Part shown: positions 8,454 to 16,981 of the stretch, in pieces
Position numbering within the stretch: the first letter of the stretch is position 1
Layout: every line of letters starts with the position of its first letter
Origin: PHAA01 sp022706565
GTDB taxonomy: Bacteria > Bacillota > Syntrophomonadia > Syntrophomonadales > Syntrophomonadaceae
DNA: 64,000 nucleotides
Direction: 5' to 3'
NCBI GenBank assembly: GCA_040769385.1
Contig: JAXGLD010000002.1
Location: forward strand, 310,001-374,000
Notes under the pieces: model-generated
What the model was told of the DNA's origin: nothing
Database searches by the model: none
The model's input: only the letters and a program-made list of their open reading frames with translations
Position numbers and translations under genes: made by a program

Positions 8454-9236
8454 CTAGGCTTTGCTGGCGTCCTCGGAACCATCTTCCGGTTCCTCTTCAT
8501 TCTGGCTGCGGGGTTTGGTATATTTGGCCACCAATATGCTCGCTTCATATAAGATGTAAACCGGACCGGCCATTAGCACTTGGCTGATAGGGTCCGGCCC
8601 CGGACTCAACACGCCACCCAGTATTACAATAATAAGAATTGCATATTTCCGATTTCGGGACAGCATTTGCGGCTTAATTACACCCAGTTTGGTGAGAAAA
8701 AAGGTAACTATCGGCAGTTCGAAGGTGAGACCAAATGGTATGATAAATGCCATTACAAACGATACATACTGGTCAACCTTGAACAAGGTCTCCAGGTTTT
8801 CCCCGGCAATATAAACCATGAATTTAAGCACCAACGGAAGAACAACAAAATAAGCGAAAATGACCCCGCCGGCGAACAGAAAAATCGTAGCTGGAAACAG
8901 AATATAGATTAGTCGCCGCTCATGGGCATATAAAGCTGGTTTTACAAACCGCCACACCGCCCATGAAACTATCGGAAAGGCGATTACAAAACCAGCCAGG
9001 AAGGATAACTGCAGTTTTACGAAAAAGGCTTCCGTGACCCCAGTTACAATCAGAGTCTGACCAATAGAACGAACCGGGTAGGTTACCACCTGTAAGAAAA
9101 ACTCATTGAAATAGAAACAGCCCATCGCTGCAATAAATGTAGCCGCCACACTTATCAGGATGGACTTCCTTAATTCTCCCAGATGTTCCAAGACGGTCTG
9201 TTTATCTTCAGCCGACATATCGCTAAAGGCCACCAC
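8454..9236 (-). CDS. tatC: twin-arginine translocase subunit TatC
   Basis: 260-residue membrane protein with six hydrophobic segments and the TatC signatures LGELRKSI (cytoplasmic N-terminus), FVKPALYAHERR, FGLTFELPIV and LSPGPDPISQ. It binds the twin-arginine signal. The C-terminal tail is strongly acidic (about 22 residues, many E/D). GTG at 9236 has GGGGGG seven to eight bases upstream; ATG at 9218 is an alternative. The gene starts 17 bases after the polyprenyl synthase stop. Tat substrates are not visible here. Confidence 0.94.
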   Translation of the reverse strand: MVAFSDMSAEDKQTVLEHLGELRKSILISVAATFIAAMGCFYFNEFFLQVVTYPVRSIGQTLIVTGVTEAFFVKLQLSFLAGFVIAFPIVSWAVWRFVKPALYAHERRLIYILFPATIFLFAGGVIFAYFVVLPLVLKFMVYIAGENLETLFKVDQYVSFVMAFIIPFGLTFELPIVTFFLTKLGVIKPQMLSRNRKYAILIIVILGGVLSPGPDPISQVLMAGPVYILYEASILVAKYTKPRSQNEEEPEDGSEDASKA

Positions 9237-9253
9237 TATCTAATCCCCCCGGA

Positions 9254-10222
9254 TCAGTATTCCCGGCCGGAAATGAAGTCCGCTATCCTGTAGAAAGATT
9301 CTTTTACCGGCACCTCAGGCAGATAATTCAATTGGCGCAGGGCTTGCTCAGCAAATCGGTTGCTGGCATAGTAAGCGTAATCAATGCCGTCGCTATTGAC
9401 TATCAAGTCCACTATCTCGTTCGCCTTGGACGTACACGATTCCGGGGAAGAAAGCATTTCAGCCAACTTCATCCCATGAGGACTGCACCTAAGAGCGTAA
9501 ATAGCAGGAAGAGTGATGACCCCCTGCCTGATGTCGCTGCCGACCGGCTTGCCTAAAATATCTTCATCCGCCACATAATCAAGTATATCATCGGTTATTT
9601 GAAAAGCCATACCAAGATAATAGCCATATTTCTTGAGCGCCTGCATGTGTTCATATGAAGCTCCGCTGATTATAGCCCCCAGTTGACAGCTCACCGAAAT
9701 CAATAGCGCCGTTTTTCTCTCGATCCTCCGCAAGTACTCTTTCAAGCCCTGCCTGACATCGTAGCAGCTGCGCATCTGCCTTATCTCGCCTTCACATATG
9801 CTCATACTGGTATCAGCCATAACCTCGATAACATCCCTGCGCCGGTAGTCTGCCACCAGGGAGAGCGATTTGGCCAAGACGTAATTGCCCGTATATATGG
9901 ATAATCGGTTTCCCCAACGGCTTTTTACCGTCGGTTGGCCTCTTCTTAATTCCGAATTATCGATAACATCGTCATGAACCAGGCTGGCCATGTGGATTAG
10001 TTCCAGAGAAACTGCCAGAGGAATTGCGTAGCTCACGTCGTCTCTGAATACCTTGGCGGATAGCAAAGCGAAAGCAGGTCTCAAGCGCTTACCCCCAGCC
10101 TTGATTAGATGGGTAGCGGCCTCCTCCAAAATAGGCAAATCTGTATCTATACTGGCCAGTAAATCAGTCTCTACCTGGTTCAATTCGCTGCTTACGGGAT
10201 TGAATACATCCAAGCCGGTCAT
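9254..10222 (-). CDS. trans-polyprenyl diphosphate synthase, catalytic subunit type
   Basis: 322 residues. All-alpha isoprenoid synthase with both Asp-rich motifs intact: HDDVIDNSELRRGQP (DDxxD at about residues 84-88) and ITDDILDY (about 211-215), plus GGKRLRP near residue 44. It elongates an allylic diphosphate with isopentenyl diphosphate, most likely for the menaquinone side chain given the UbiA neighbour. ATG at 10222 has AAAGGGG nine bases ahead and is preferred over the frame start at 10243. A degenerate homologue lies two genes upstream (11320-12126), so it may act as the large subunit of a heterodimer, as in the Bacillus HepS/HepT pair. No cleavage-length residue can be assigned by eye. 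Confidence 0.9.
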   Translation of the reverse strand: MTGLDVFNPVSSELNQVETDLLASIDTDLPILEEAATHLIKAGGKRLRPAFALLSAKVFRDDVSYAIPLAVSLELIHMASLVHDDVIDNSELRRGQPTVKSRWGNRLSIYTGNYVLAKSLSLVADYRRRDVIEVMADTSMSICEGEIRQMRSCYDVRQGLKEYLRRIERKTALLISVSCQLGAIISGASYEHMQALKKYGYYLGMAFQITDDILDYVADEDILGKPVGSDIRQGVITLPAIYALRCSPHGMKLAEMLSSPESCTSKANEIVDLIVNSDGIDYAYYASNRFAEQALRQLNYLPEVPVKESFYRIADFISGREY

Positions 10223-10372
10223 CAGGTACCCCTTTTTCAACAAATTCTATCTAATTATATATTTCCGCATTCTAAAAGCAAATTATAACCGAAAACAAGC
10301 CTGTCAGCCAGGCAGAACCTTTCGACCTGGCATTTCCAGCCGAGGTACCAGCCCCAACCTGAACAACAGATG

Positions 10373-11224
10373 TCACCTGAAAATGTCGATAATAGTCATG
10401 ACAAATATGATAAGCCCTACATAGTGGTTGATCCGGAACGAGGCAAAATTAACCCGGGCCAGGTTGTTGGGGGTTACGATAAGGTGCTCATAAAGCAATA
10501 GAAGTGCGGTAAATAAGACTCCGCCATAATACCAGATCCCCAGTCCCATAACCAAGCCGTTCAACGCCAGAAACAATACGGTGCACAAGTGAAACGCGGA
10601 TGAGAATCGGAGGGCCCCGCTTACCCCGAATCGCGCTGGAATCGAATAAAGCCCATGGGCTCGGTCAAAATCAATATCCTGAACGGCATACATGGTATCA
10701 AAACCGGCAATCCAGCAGGCTACCGCCAGCCATAAAACCAAGGGCTGCCAATCAAAACTGCCGGTGATTGCTATCCATCCGCCCACCGGTCCTATTCCCA
10801 CCGCCATCCCCAACAGCAGGTGGCACCACCAGGTGAATCTTTTCGTGTATGAGTAGACCCATAAGGCTATTACCGCCAATGGCGCCAATTGGACGCATAA
10901 AGGATTCAGCTGAGCCGCCGCCCAGAATAGCAATGCAAAGAACACCACTACCAGCACCCACACCCCGGCCACCGGCAGTTCACCGGCAGGCAGAACCCAA
11001 CCCGAGGTACGAGGATTGGCCCGGTCAATGGCGCGATCGATCAAACGGTTCAGACACAAAGCAGCCGAACGGGCTGCAAACATAGCCAAGGTTATCCACC
11101 ATAGCTGGCTGACGCTGGGCAGGTCTGACAGAGCCAGGAAAGCACCCAAATATGCAAATGGCAGACCAAACAGGGTATGCCCGAAATCTATCATGGTAAA
11201 GAATTTGGACAGCTTTCTAGTCAA
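10373..11224 (-). CDS. UbiA-family prenyltransferase (probable menaquinone/futalosine-route type)
   Basis: 283 residues with about eight membrane segments. The two Asp motifs of the UbiA family are present: NRLIDRAIDRANPRT (about 59-73) and DIDFDRAHGLYSIPARFG in the second half. It attaches a polyprenyl chain to an aromatic acceptor in the membrane. The FTMIDFGHTLFGLPFAYLGA N-terminus is typical of UbiA enzymes in Firmicutes. The frame extends to 11251; TTG at 11224 with GGAGTG upstream gives the family length, but the start is uncertain. The 4-hydroxybenzoate-like annotation is generic; no mqn genes are in the window to confirm the pathway. Confidence 0.85.
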   Translation of the reverse strand: MTRKLSKFFTMIDFGHTLFGLPFAYLGAFLALSDLPSVSQLWWITLAMFAARSAALCLNRLIDRAIDRANPRTSGWVLPAGELPVAGVWVLVVVFFALLFWAAAQLNPLCVQLAPLAVIALWVYSYTKRFTWWCHLLLGMAVGIGPVGGWIAITGSFDWQPLVLWLAVACWIAGFDTMYAVQDIDFDRAHGLYSIPARFGVSGALRFSSAFHLCTVLFLALNGLVMGLGIWYYGGVLFTALLLLYEHLIVTPNNLARVNFASFRINHYVGLIIFVMTIIDIFR

Positions 11225-11319
11225 GACCGTATTCACTCCACTGGGCTGCAACTATTTTAACCGTATCCCTACCCATGTTTACCTTCTCCGGCCATAAGCG
11301 CTGGCGGATTTCCCACCCC

Positions 11320-12126
11320 CTATATATCATTGGATGCCACTTCCTTATCATTCCATATTGCCCGGATTGTGTCGTACAGAGCATCACTGCGGAAAAACCC
11401 ATCTGTAACCAGCTGCTGGTATCCCGACTCGGCTTGCCGCAGATACCGGTAACCCATCTCCGGCTGATGATAAACATATATCATTTCCAGCGCCAAACCC
11501 AAGTTCTGGCCTACTGTTTCATATAAAGATATCCGGGATGGATTCCAATCCTGCATCCGGGCTGCACTTGAAAAAGCATTGGCATAAAATGGGGCTCGGC
11601 TCCGGCTCAGATACTCCTCCAGTCCCGAGCCAAGATTATACTTCATTACCATTCCCTCGTTAATGCGGGCAATCATGATCGCAAACTGATCCAGCAGTTT
11701 GTCGGCTTCGGTTTCCAGCAATAGCTTCAAAACCCGGCCGTAGATATAATCTCCGATCAATATGGCGAACTGCATCTCCTGGTTGTGCTCCTGCCCTTCA
11801 TCCGCATCTTTGACTCGCTGGTGGATAAGATTAGCCAGGTTAATGGTTCTGAACAAGTTGGCCATTTGGATCGTCAACCGGTGCCCGTTGCCTGCCCAAC
11901 GGTAGGCGTTCACCACCAAGGCGGGGAGCAATTCGTAACCTGGTTCCTCGCCGGGCGCGGGAAGGTAAGCTTGTAATTCATCCCACCAGGGACGCAGGCC
12001 TTTCTCGAATTCTATGTCAACCTTGGCAAGCTCCTGTCTGATGTTGTCAGTGATGATCCCCAGCAATAGATATCGTCCTCTCCAATGAACCCCAGCCGGA
12101 TTCGCTAACGCTTTTACATTCCACAT
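11320..12126 (-). CDS. degenerate polyprenyl-synthase-like protein, possible non-catalytic subunit
   Basis: 268 residues, predicted all-helical. I see a weak but ordered match to the polyprenyl synthase two genes downstream. NLIHQRVKDADE (99-110) aligns with the first Asp motif (LVHDDVIDNSE), GDYIYGRVLKLL with TGNYVLAKSLSL, and LALEMIYVYHQ (211-221) with the second motif (MAFQITDDILDY). Both DDxxD motifs are lost, so it cannot bind the Mg-diphosphate in the usual way. It could be the small subunit of a heterodimeric synthase, as in Bacillus HepS, or a decayed paralogue. It is in the same operon as UbiA and the catalytic enzyme. The fold call is inference from motif spacing. Confidence 0.6.
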   Translation of the reverse strand: MWNVKALANPAGVHWRGRYLLLGIITDNIRQELAKVDIEFEKGLRPWWDELQAYLPAPGEEPGYELLPALVVNAYRWAGNGHRLTIQMANLFRTINLANLIHQRVKDADEGQEHNQEMQFAILIGDYIYGRVLKLLLETEADKLLDQFAIMIARINEGMVMKYNLGSGLEEYLSRSRAPFYANAFSSAARMQDWNPSRISLYETVGQNLGLALEMIYVYHQPEMGYRYLRQAESGYQQLVTDGFFRSDALYDTIRAIWNDKEVASNDI

Positions 12127-12252
12127 CGTTCAAGCATTTCCTGCCTGTCCACGTTGATTTTACTGCTGTGCGCTTCTATCATATCTCAATTGGAGGCATA
12201 TTTTCATTAATAATTCGCGGTATTCCTGCCATTATCTACACTCCAGCACGCA

Positions 12253-12287
12253 AAAGCCTCACTTGAACCATTTACAAGTGAGGCTTT
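12253..12287 (-). terminator. intrinsic terminator of speD
   Basis: Perfect 13-bp stem (AAAGCCTCACTTG / CAAGTGAGGCTTT) with a 9-base loop, followed by TTTTG on the minus strand. It lies 58 bases past the speD stop. The stem is long enough to act in both directions. Confidence 0.85.
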
Positions 12288-12344
12288 CATTTACTGTTGG
12301 AGAGGTTGCTTGCACTCGATCGGTCTACTAAAATAATATCCCTC

Positions 12345-12725
12345 CTAAATATTTACCACCATTCGTTCTTCCTCGGCCATCATCAATCCCCTGGTGATTT
12401 CCTGTGCGTTAACGTATTTAGCCCCGAATGCCTCAGAAAGATAGTTGCAAGCGTCCCATGGATTCACTTTCTCGCCGCAGGTAAACACGTCAACCGCTGC
12501 ATACCCCAGTTCAGGCCAGGTATGAATCGCTAGGTGAGACTCGGATATGACAACTACGCCGCTAACTCCTTGAGGACTAAACTTGTGGAACACAACTTCC
12601 CTTACCTCAGCGCCAGCCTCCAAAGCTGCATTTACCATGATATCCTCTACCTTCTGGACATCATTCAACGCATCAAATCGACATCCATAAACCTCAGCTA
12701 ATACATGTCGCCCCAAAGACTGCAA
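12345..12725 (-). CDS. speD: S-adenosylmethionine decarboxylase proenzyme
   Basis: 126 residues, prokaryotic class. It self-cleaves to create a pyruvoyl group and decarboxylates SAM for spermidine synthesis. The cleavage motif SESHLAIHTWPE places the pyruvoyl serine at S63, with H68 and C83 (VFTCGEK) as the other catalytic residues. The start is TTG at 12725 with GAGGGGAG nine bases upstream. It is a single-gene unit with its own promoter and terminator. No spermidine synthase is visible in the window. Confidence 0.95.
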   Translation of the reverse strand: MQSLGRHVLAEVYGCRFDALNDVQKVEDIMVNAALEAGAEVREVVFHKFSPQGVSGVVVISESHLAIHTWPELGYAAVDVFTCGEKVNPWDACNYLSEAFGAKYVNAQEITRGLMMAEEERMVVNI

Positions 12726-12806
12726 TAATGTCAGCTCCCCTCATTAAATTATTTGTATACTCTTCTCAAACCTCCTAAAGTACCGTCTGGCAAACATACA
12801 TGTTGA

Positions 12807-12834
12807 ATTTTAGCATAATCGTGCTCTATGTCAA
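12807..12834 (-). promoter_or_regulatory. sigma-A promoter of speD
   Basis: Perfect -35 TTGACA (12829-12834), 16-base spacer, -10 TAAAAT (12807-12812) on the minus strand. This gives a leader of roughly 75 bases before speD. A second purine-rich GGAGG at about 12771-12776 in the leader is not followed by an in-range start codon. Confidence 0.75.
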
Positions 12835-12904
12835 TAATCACTCGTAATTCGTTTTCAGCCGATAACGGTCAGGGCCCTTAGTATCGTCTTTTTTATCGCC
12901 GTGC

Positions 12905-12933
12905 TTGTATTTTGGTCGGCATAATGATAATTT
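12905..12933 (+). promoter_or_regulatory. possible promoter of trpS
   Basis: TTGTAT, 17-base spacer, TAATTT, ending about 58 bases before the trpS ATG. No T-box element (no AGGGTGGNACCGCG-like antiterminator) was found in the speD-trpS gap. Confidence 0.4.
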
Positions 12934-12991
12934 AAATGATGGTCTACCAGTATCACTGCAGGGACCTAAACACAGTCAGGAGGTCAGCCAG

Positions 12992-13987
12992 ATGACAATA
13001 AAAAAAAGAATACTGACCGGAGACCGACCAACCGGCAAACTTCACTTGGGCCATTATGTAGGCAGCCTGGCTAACCGGGTTAAATTGCAGAATGAATATG
13101 AAAGTTTCATACTTATCGCTGACGTGCAAGCCCTCACCACCAATTTTGAAAATCCTGAAAACCTACGCCGGGATACCTTTCAGATAGCCGAAGACTATCT
13201 GGCGGCGGGATTGGACCCGGATACAGCCACCATTTGCATTCAGAGCATGATACCTGAGATTCATGAATTGGCTGCTTATTTCGGCATGTTTACCTCGGTT
13301 AACGTTTTACGTCACAATCCCACCGTCAAAACCGAAGCCCAACAGCATGGATTCAGCGACATGACCTACGGTTTTCTGGGGTATCCGGTCAGCCAGGCCG
13401 CTGATATTGCCATCTTCAAGGCTCACCTGGTCCCGGTCGGGGAGGATCAGATCCCTCACCTGGAACTAACCCGTAAGATTGTGCGGCGGTTCAACGATCT
13501 ATACCAACCGGTGCTGGTGGAACCGGAGATATTAATAGGAGAAGTCCCCCGGTTGGTGGGCTTGGATGGCAAGACTAAAATGAGCAAGAGTCTCAACAAC
13601 GCTATCTACCTGAGCGATTCCAGCGAAGAGATCCGGAAAAAGGTAATGGACGCGGTCACTGATCCCGCCCGCATCCGCAAGACTGATCCTGGTCATCCCG
13701 AGATATGCACGGTCTTCGAATACCACAAGGTCTTCAACCCGGGCGCAGTCGATCAAATCGAGTCGGATTGCCGCCAGGGTAAGATAGGCTGTGTCGATTG
13801 CAAGAAACGCTTGGCAGGTTGTTTAGACGAGCTGTTGGAACCCATGCGGGAACGACGGCGGCGGTACTCTGATAACCCTAATTTGGTAACGGATATCTTG
13901 AGGGCAGGGACCGAACGGGCGCACAAGGTAGCCCGGGAAACCATGGGGGAAGTCCGAGAGGCCATGGGTATAGACTACTTCAAATAA
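12992..13987 (+). CDS. trpS: tryptophanyl-tRNA synthetase
   Basis: 331 residues, class I synthetase. HLGH (HIGH motif) at residues 18-21 within GDRPTGKLHLGHYVGSL, and KMSKS at 196-200. The middle block with VPVGEDQIPHLELTRKI is typical of bacterial TrpRS. The open frame runs back to 12905, but the ATG at 12992 has AGGAGGT seven bases upstream and the family N-terminus starts there. The hydrolase gene follows 25 bases downstream on the same strand. Confidence 0.96.
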   Translation: MTIKKRILTGDRPTGKLHLGHYVGSLANRVKLQNEYESFILIADVQALTTNFENPENLRRDTFQIAEDYLAAGLDPDTATICIQSMIPEIHELAAYFGMFTSVNVLRHNPTVKTEAQQHGFSDMTYGFLGYPVSQAADIAIFKAHLVPVGEDQIPHLELTRKIVRRFNDLYQPVLVEPEILIGEVPRLVGLDGKTKMSKSLNNAIYLSDSSEEIRKKVMDAVTDPARIRKTDPGHPEICTVFEYHKVFNPGAVDQIESDCRQGKIGCVDCKKRLAGCLDELLEPMRERRRRYSDNPNLVTDILRAGTERAHKVARETMGEVREAMGIDYFK

Positions 13988-14012
13988 AGAACACGCTGAA
14001 GGGGAAGACATT

Positions 14013-14846
14013 GTGGGCACAGTATTGAATCTCGCTATTTGCCAGATGCGGGTCACTGACAGCAAATCTCGCAATCTGGTCCGCGCCGGCGCCATGATTG
14101 AGCAGGCCGCTCAAAAAGGGGCACAATTGGTGGTTCTGCCGGAGATCTTCAACCTTCCCTATGATACTGCTATAATGGCCGCCCAGGCAGAATCCTGCCC
14201 GGGAGAGACTACTGCCTTCCTAGCCCAATCAGCGCGCCAGAACCGCATTATCCTGGTAGGGGGCTCCATTCCTGAACGGGCCGATAACGGCAGGATTTTC
14301 AACACCTGTTTTGTGTTCGGCCCATCAGGCCAATTAATTGGCCAGCACCGCAAGATGCACCTGTTTGACATCGATATCCCAGGCCAGATCACTCTTAAAG
14401 AATCATCGGTATTCGCAGCGGGAAACCGATTCGAGGTAATCCATCACCAGGGTCTGGGGATCGGAGTAGTGATCTGCTACGATATTCGTTTTCCGGAATT
14501 GGCCCGCCTGGCCGCACTCCAAGGGGCACAGATCCTAGTGGTACCAGCTTCGTTCAATATGATCACTGGTCCCGCCCACTGGGAACTGCTTATGAGGACC
14601 AGAGCAGTCGACAACCAGTTATTCGTGGCCGCAGCATCCCCAGCCCAAAACCCGGAGGCTGGCTATAAATCATGGGGGCACTCCTTGGTAGCCGACCCCT
14701 GGGGAACCGTACTGGTCCAGGCTGGCAGCGGTGAAGAGACCCTGCATTGCCAAGTGGATTTATCTGTTGTAAATAGAGTCCGCCGTGAGTTACCCCTGTT
14801 GGACCACCGACGCACTGATTTGTATGATATATGTACCCGAGATTAG
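14013..14846 (+). CDS. carbon-nitrogen hydrolase, omega-amidase (Nit2)-like
   Basis: 277-residue nitrilase-superfamily enzyme with the catalytic triad E44 (LPEIF), K114 (HRKMHLFDI) and C155 (VVICYDIRFPE). The KMHLFDIDIPG block is characteristic of the Nit2/omega-amidase branch, which hydrolyses alpha-ketoglutaramate or ketosuccinamate, or repairs deaminated metabolites. The substrate cannot be read from sequence with certainty. GTG at 14013 is preceded by GGGGAAG at good spacing. Probably co-transcribed with trpS and ending at the bidirectional hairpin that follows. Confidence 0.88.
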   Translation: MGTVLNLAICQMRVTDSKSRNLVRAGAMIEQAAQKGAQLVVLPEIFNLPYDTAIMAAQAESCPGETTAFLAQSARQNRIILVGGSIPERADNGRIFNTCFVFGPSGQLIGQHRKMHLFDIDIPGQITLKESSVFAAGNRFEVIHHQGLGIGVVICYDIRFPELARLAALQGAQILVVPASFNMITGPAHWELLMRTRAVDNQLFVAAASPAQNPEAGYKSWGHSLVADPWGTVLVQAGSGEETLHCQVDLSVVNRVRRELPLLDHRRTDLYDICTRD

Positions 14847-14866
14847 CAATAGCGGTACAATGACTG

Positions 14867-14899
14867 AAGCCAGGCATTACCCATAGGTAATCCTGGCTT
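14867..14899. terminator. bidirectional hairpin between convergent genes
   Basis: Imperfect stem AAGCCAGG-C-ATTACC / GGTAAT-C-CTGGCTT with a single C-C mismatch and a 4-base loop. It sits between the plus-strand hydrolase and the minus-strand membrane protein. The T-tracts are short on both sides, so efficiency is uncertain. Confidence 0.6.
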
Positions 14900-14972
14900 T
14901 GTGATGTCCATCGATACAATTTGTCCAGCAAAGAATGCCATCGCCCCTGCCATGGCCAGGATTCAGTGTTCC

Positions 14973-15449
14973 TCAGGCTGACTGTCCCCGACCTGAATTT
15001 CTGACTGGCTGGTTGTTGCGGATAACGTAAATGAAAACCGGCAGCAACAGCAAAAGGGTTGACAATACTGTATAAATCACAGCTTGATCGGTATATAACT
15101 CGAAGAATTTATATATGAAGAGTATCGCAAATATAGTCAAGGCTATGCTGACCAGCCAACCAAGCACAGGAGTAGCGGAGAATATCGCGCCGCCAACAAA
15201 AATGACCGGGGCCCATAATCCCAGGTTATCAATATGATACTCGAGCACATCTATCTCCTCCACCAGCATCCCCATGATATAGAGATCAGCTACTGGAATC
15301 CAAGCCAGCCAGGGGTTATCTAAACCGCGGTTGGCAGCCAGGGTGGAAAGTCCGATCGATTTTAAAACGTAAAAAACGATACCGACAACAAAGAAAAGCA
15401 GGGAAAAAGCCCCCAGCGCCGCTAGTAAGACAGTGCCTCCGAAATCCAT
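14973..15449 (-). CDS. hypothetical four-helix membrane protein
   Basis: 158 residues with about four hydrophobic segments: about residues 5-28, 70-85, 88-112 and 118-138. Between the first two is a conserved-looking loop, GLDNPWLAWIPVADLYIMG. The C-terminal tail is short and basic. I do not recognise a functional family. The frame extends to 15515. ATG at 15449 has AAGGGGAG nine bases upstream; ATG at 15458 is nearly as good. It is the last gene before the convergent hairpin and stands alone. Confidence 0.7.
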   Translation of the reverse strand: MDFGGTVLLAALGAFSLLFFVVGIVFYVLKSIGLSTLAANRGLDNPWLAWIPVADLYIMGMLVEEIDVLEYHIDNLGLWAPVIFVGGAIFSATPVLGWLVSIALTIFAILFIYKFFELYTDQAVIYTVLSTLLLLLPVFIYVIRNNQPVRNSGRGQSA

Positions 15450-15581
15450 GCCACCCATCTCCCCTTCCAAATTAGTAAAATGTAACCTGAAATCCTGAAT
15501 ATTGTACAGCCGCACAAGATAGCTTTCTTAGGTGCTTCGGGCAGGATAACAATCCTACGGTTGCCCTCGCCCTCCGCGGAA

Positions 15582-15950
15582 TCAGTCTGTCTCGGAAAGG
15601 TCAGGGCGGAGTTGAGCGGCCGCCCGCAGAAACCGATGGGCGATCTCGCCCTGGGTCTTAGGGGTATTAACATGCATCAGCACCCTGATACACAATGGCA
15701 GGGCGCCGGGAACGGGTATCTCCTGGGTACAGATAAGCGGGACCAGGTTCAGCCCCATGGCTCGAGCCGCGGTGGCTGGAAACGCCGACCTGATATCGGC
15801 GGTAACGGTGAAAATAATACTGATGATATCATCGGCAGTTATTTCATTTTTACTGATTATTTCCTGGAGCAGCTCCCGGGTGGCGGCATGAATCTCCGCA
15901 GGATCGTCCGTTTCCACCGTAATGGCGCCCCTAATTCCTCTTACTGCCAT
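15582..15950 (-). CDS. aroH: chorismate mutase, AroH type
   Basis: 122-residue monofunctional chorismate mutase of the trimeric AroH class. RGIRGAITVE at the N-terminus supplies R7. The LICTQEIPVPGALPLCIRVLMHVN region supplies E77 and R89, equivalent to the Glu/Arg pair of the Bacillus enzyme. It converts chorismate to prephenate for Phe/Tyr synthesis. It lies 17 bases downstream of the HutP-family gene. No other aromatic-pathway gene is adjacent. Confidence 0.93.
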   Translation of the reverse strand: MAVRGIRGAITVETDDPAEIHAATRELLQEIISKNEITADDIISIIFTVTADIRSAFPATAARAMGLNLVPLICTQEIPVPGALPLCIRVLMHVNTPKTQGEIAHRFLRAAAQLRPDLSETD

Positions 15951-15967
15951 CCTGCCAAGCTCACTCC

Positions 15968-16405
15968 CTACCGGCCATTGCCTGTGGCATCTGGTACGGC
16001 CCGATGTCCCATGCCAATAGCCACCTCATCCAGGTGCAGCAAGCCGATACCCATAAAAACCGCTACGCTGACATGATCCTGATAACGGGCCACTCCGATC
16101 TTGCCACCGACATTCAGCCCCAACGCCTTGGGCATAATCTGGGACAGAGCTTCACGGGAAGCTCCGGCTACTGCACCTTCATCGGAGTGAGTGTCCTTTA
16201 TGACCCCTTCTCTCTTAGCGGCTACCACTGAGCGTTCCACTATCTTGGCCATCGATGAGATGAATTCTCCCCCATAATCCACCGCAACCGCTTTAACCCC
16301 ATGCTCATCCAGGAGAGATTTTTTTATTTGTGCCTCCTCGGCCCGTGATGCCGATAATGCCATCTTAATGGCCGATGACGCCGCTATTTTACTGCCCGGC
16401 TCCAT
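15968..16405 (-). CDS. HutP-family protein
   Basis: 145 residues. The C-terminal half, with GGKIGVARYQDHVSVAVF and HLDEVAIGMGHRAVP, matches the HutP family. In Bacillus HutP binds L-histidine and Mg2+ and then an RNA antiterminator site in the hut leader. The length matches (about 148). There is no hut gene or obvious HutP-binding leader here; the neighbour is aroH. It is probably a HutP homologue with a different regulatory role. ATG at 16405 has AGGGGGTG six bases upstream. Confidence 0.75.
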   Translation of the reverse strand: MEPGSKIAASSAIKMALSASRAEEAQIKKSLLDEHGVKAVAVDYGGEFISSMAKIVERSVVAAKREGVIKDTHSDEGAVAGASREALSQIMPKALGLNVGGKIGVARYQDHVSVAVFMGIGLLHLDEVAIGMGHRAVPDATGNGR

Positions 16406-16434
16406 TTGCTAGCACCCCCTGACCTACGTTGGTA

Positions 16435-16926
16435 TCATTTTACTACAACTTTGCCAACCATGACCACCGTCTGGTTGGCCGTGTATTTCTGGTGTTTTTC
16501 AGGAAAAACGAGGTTGGCCGAGGCAGCCGCAACGCTGAATTCTATGGGAAAGTTATAGGCGCTGGAATCGATTTCTACAGTGTCACCGGCTTGAACCGAC
16601 AAACTAATCCGTTTGCCGTTAAACGCAGCCCTCTCCGCTCCATTAACCAGGATCTTGGCTCGGGGTAGGGATGAGAAATGAGTAATCTCCAGGACCAGTC
16701 GGGCTTGGGGGGATACCACCGCTTCTTCCACATCAGGATCGGCCGTCTGGGTTTTGGTTGCAGCGGCCGGCAGTTGCACCTGTTCCCCCTCCATCCTTTC
16801 GCCCCAACTGAGATAAAGACGTATAGGATCGACGGACATGAATCCCTGTACTACTACCAGAATCACCATACTTATGACGACAAACCGTATCAGGCCTTTT
16901 TCTACCCGATCGATGAAATCCTTCAT
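16435..16926 (-). CDS. membrane-anchored hypothetical protein
   Basis: 163 residues. One N-terminal membrane helix (about 13-30, FVVISMVILVVVQGF), a low-complexity linker (about 45-70) and a C-terminal beta-rich domain. The domain carries ILVNGAERAAF and AGDTVEIDSSAYNFPIEF, as in PEGA-like or wall-exposed modules. I do not recognise the family. It lies between larB and the HutP-family gene on the same strand. ATG at 16926 has GGGGGG seven bases ahead. Confidence 0.65.
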   Translation of the reverse strand: MKDFIDRVEKGLIRFVVISMVILVVVQGFMSVDPIRLYLSWGERMEGEQVQLPAAATKTQTADPDVEEAVVSPQARLVLEITHFSSLPRAKILVNGAERAAFNGKRISLSVQAGDTVEIDSSAYNFPIEFSVAAASANLVFPEKHQKYTANQTVVMVGKVVVK

Positions 16927-16981
16927 CAGCCATCCCCCCAGGCATTTGTTCCTCCTCTATCTTATGCCCGGCAGGATGGCT

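Noticed and set aside
12726..12991. T-box riboswitch ahead of trpS
   Set aside because: No specifier or antiterminator consensus (AGGGTGGNACCGCG) in the leader.
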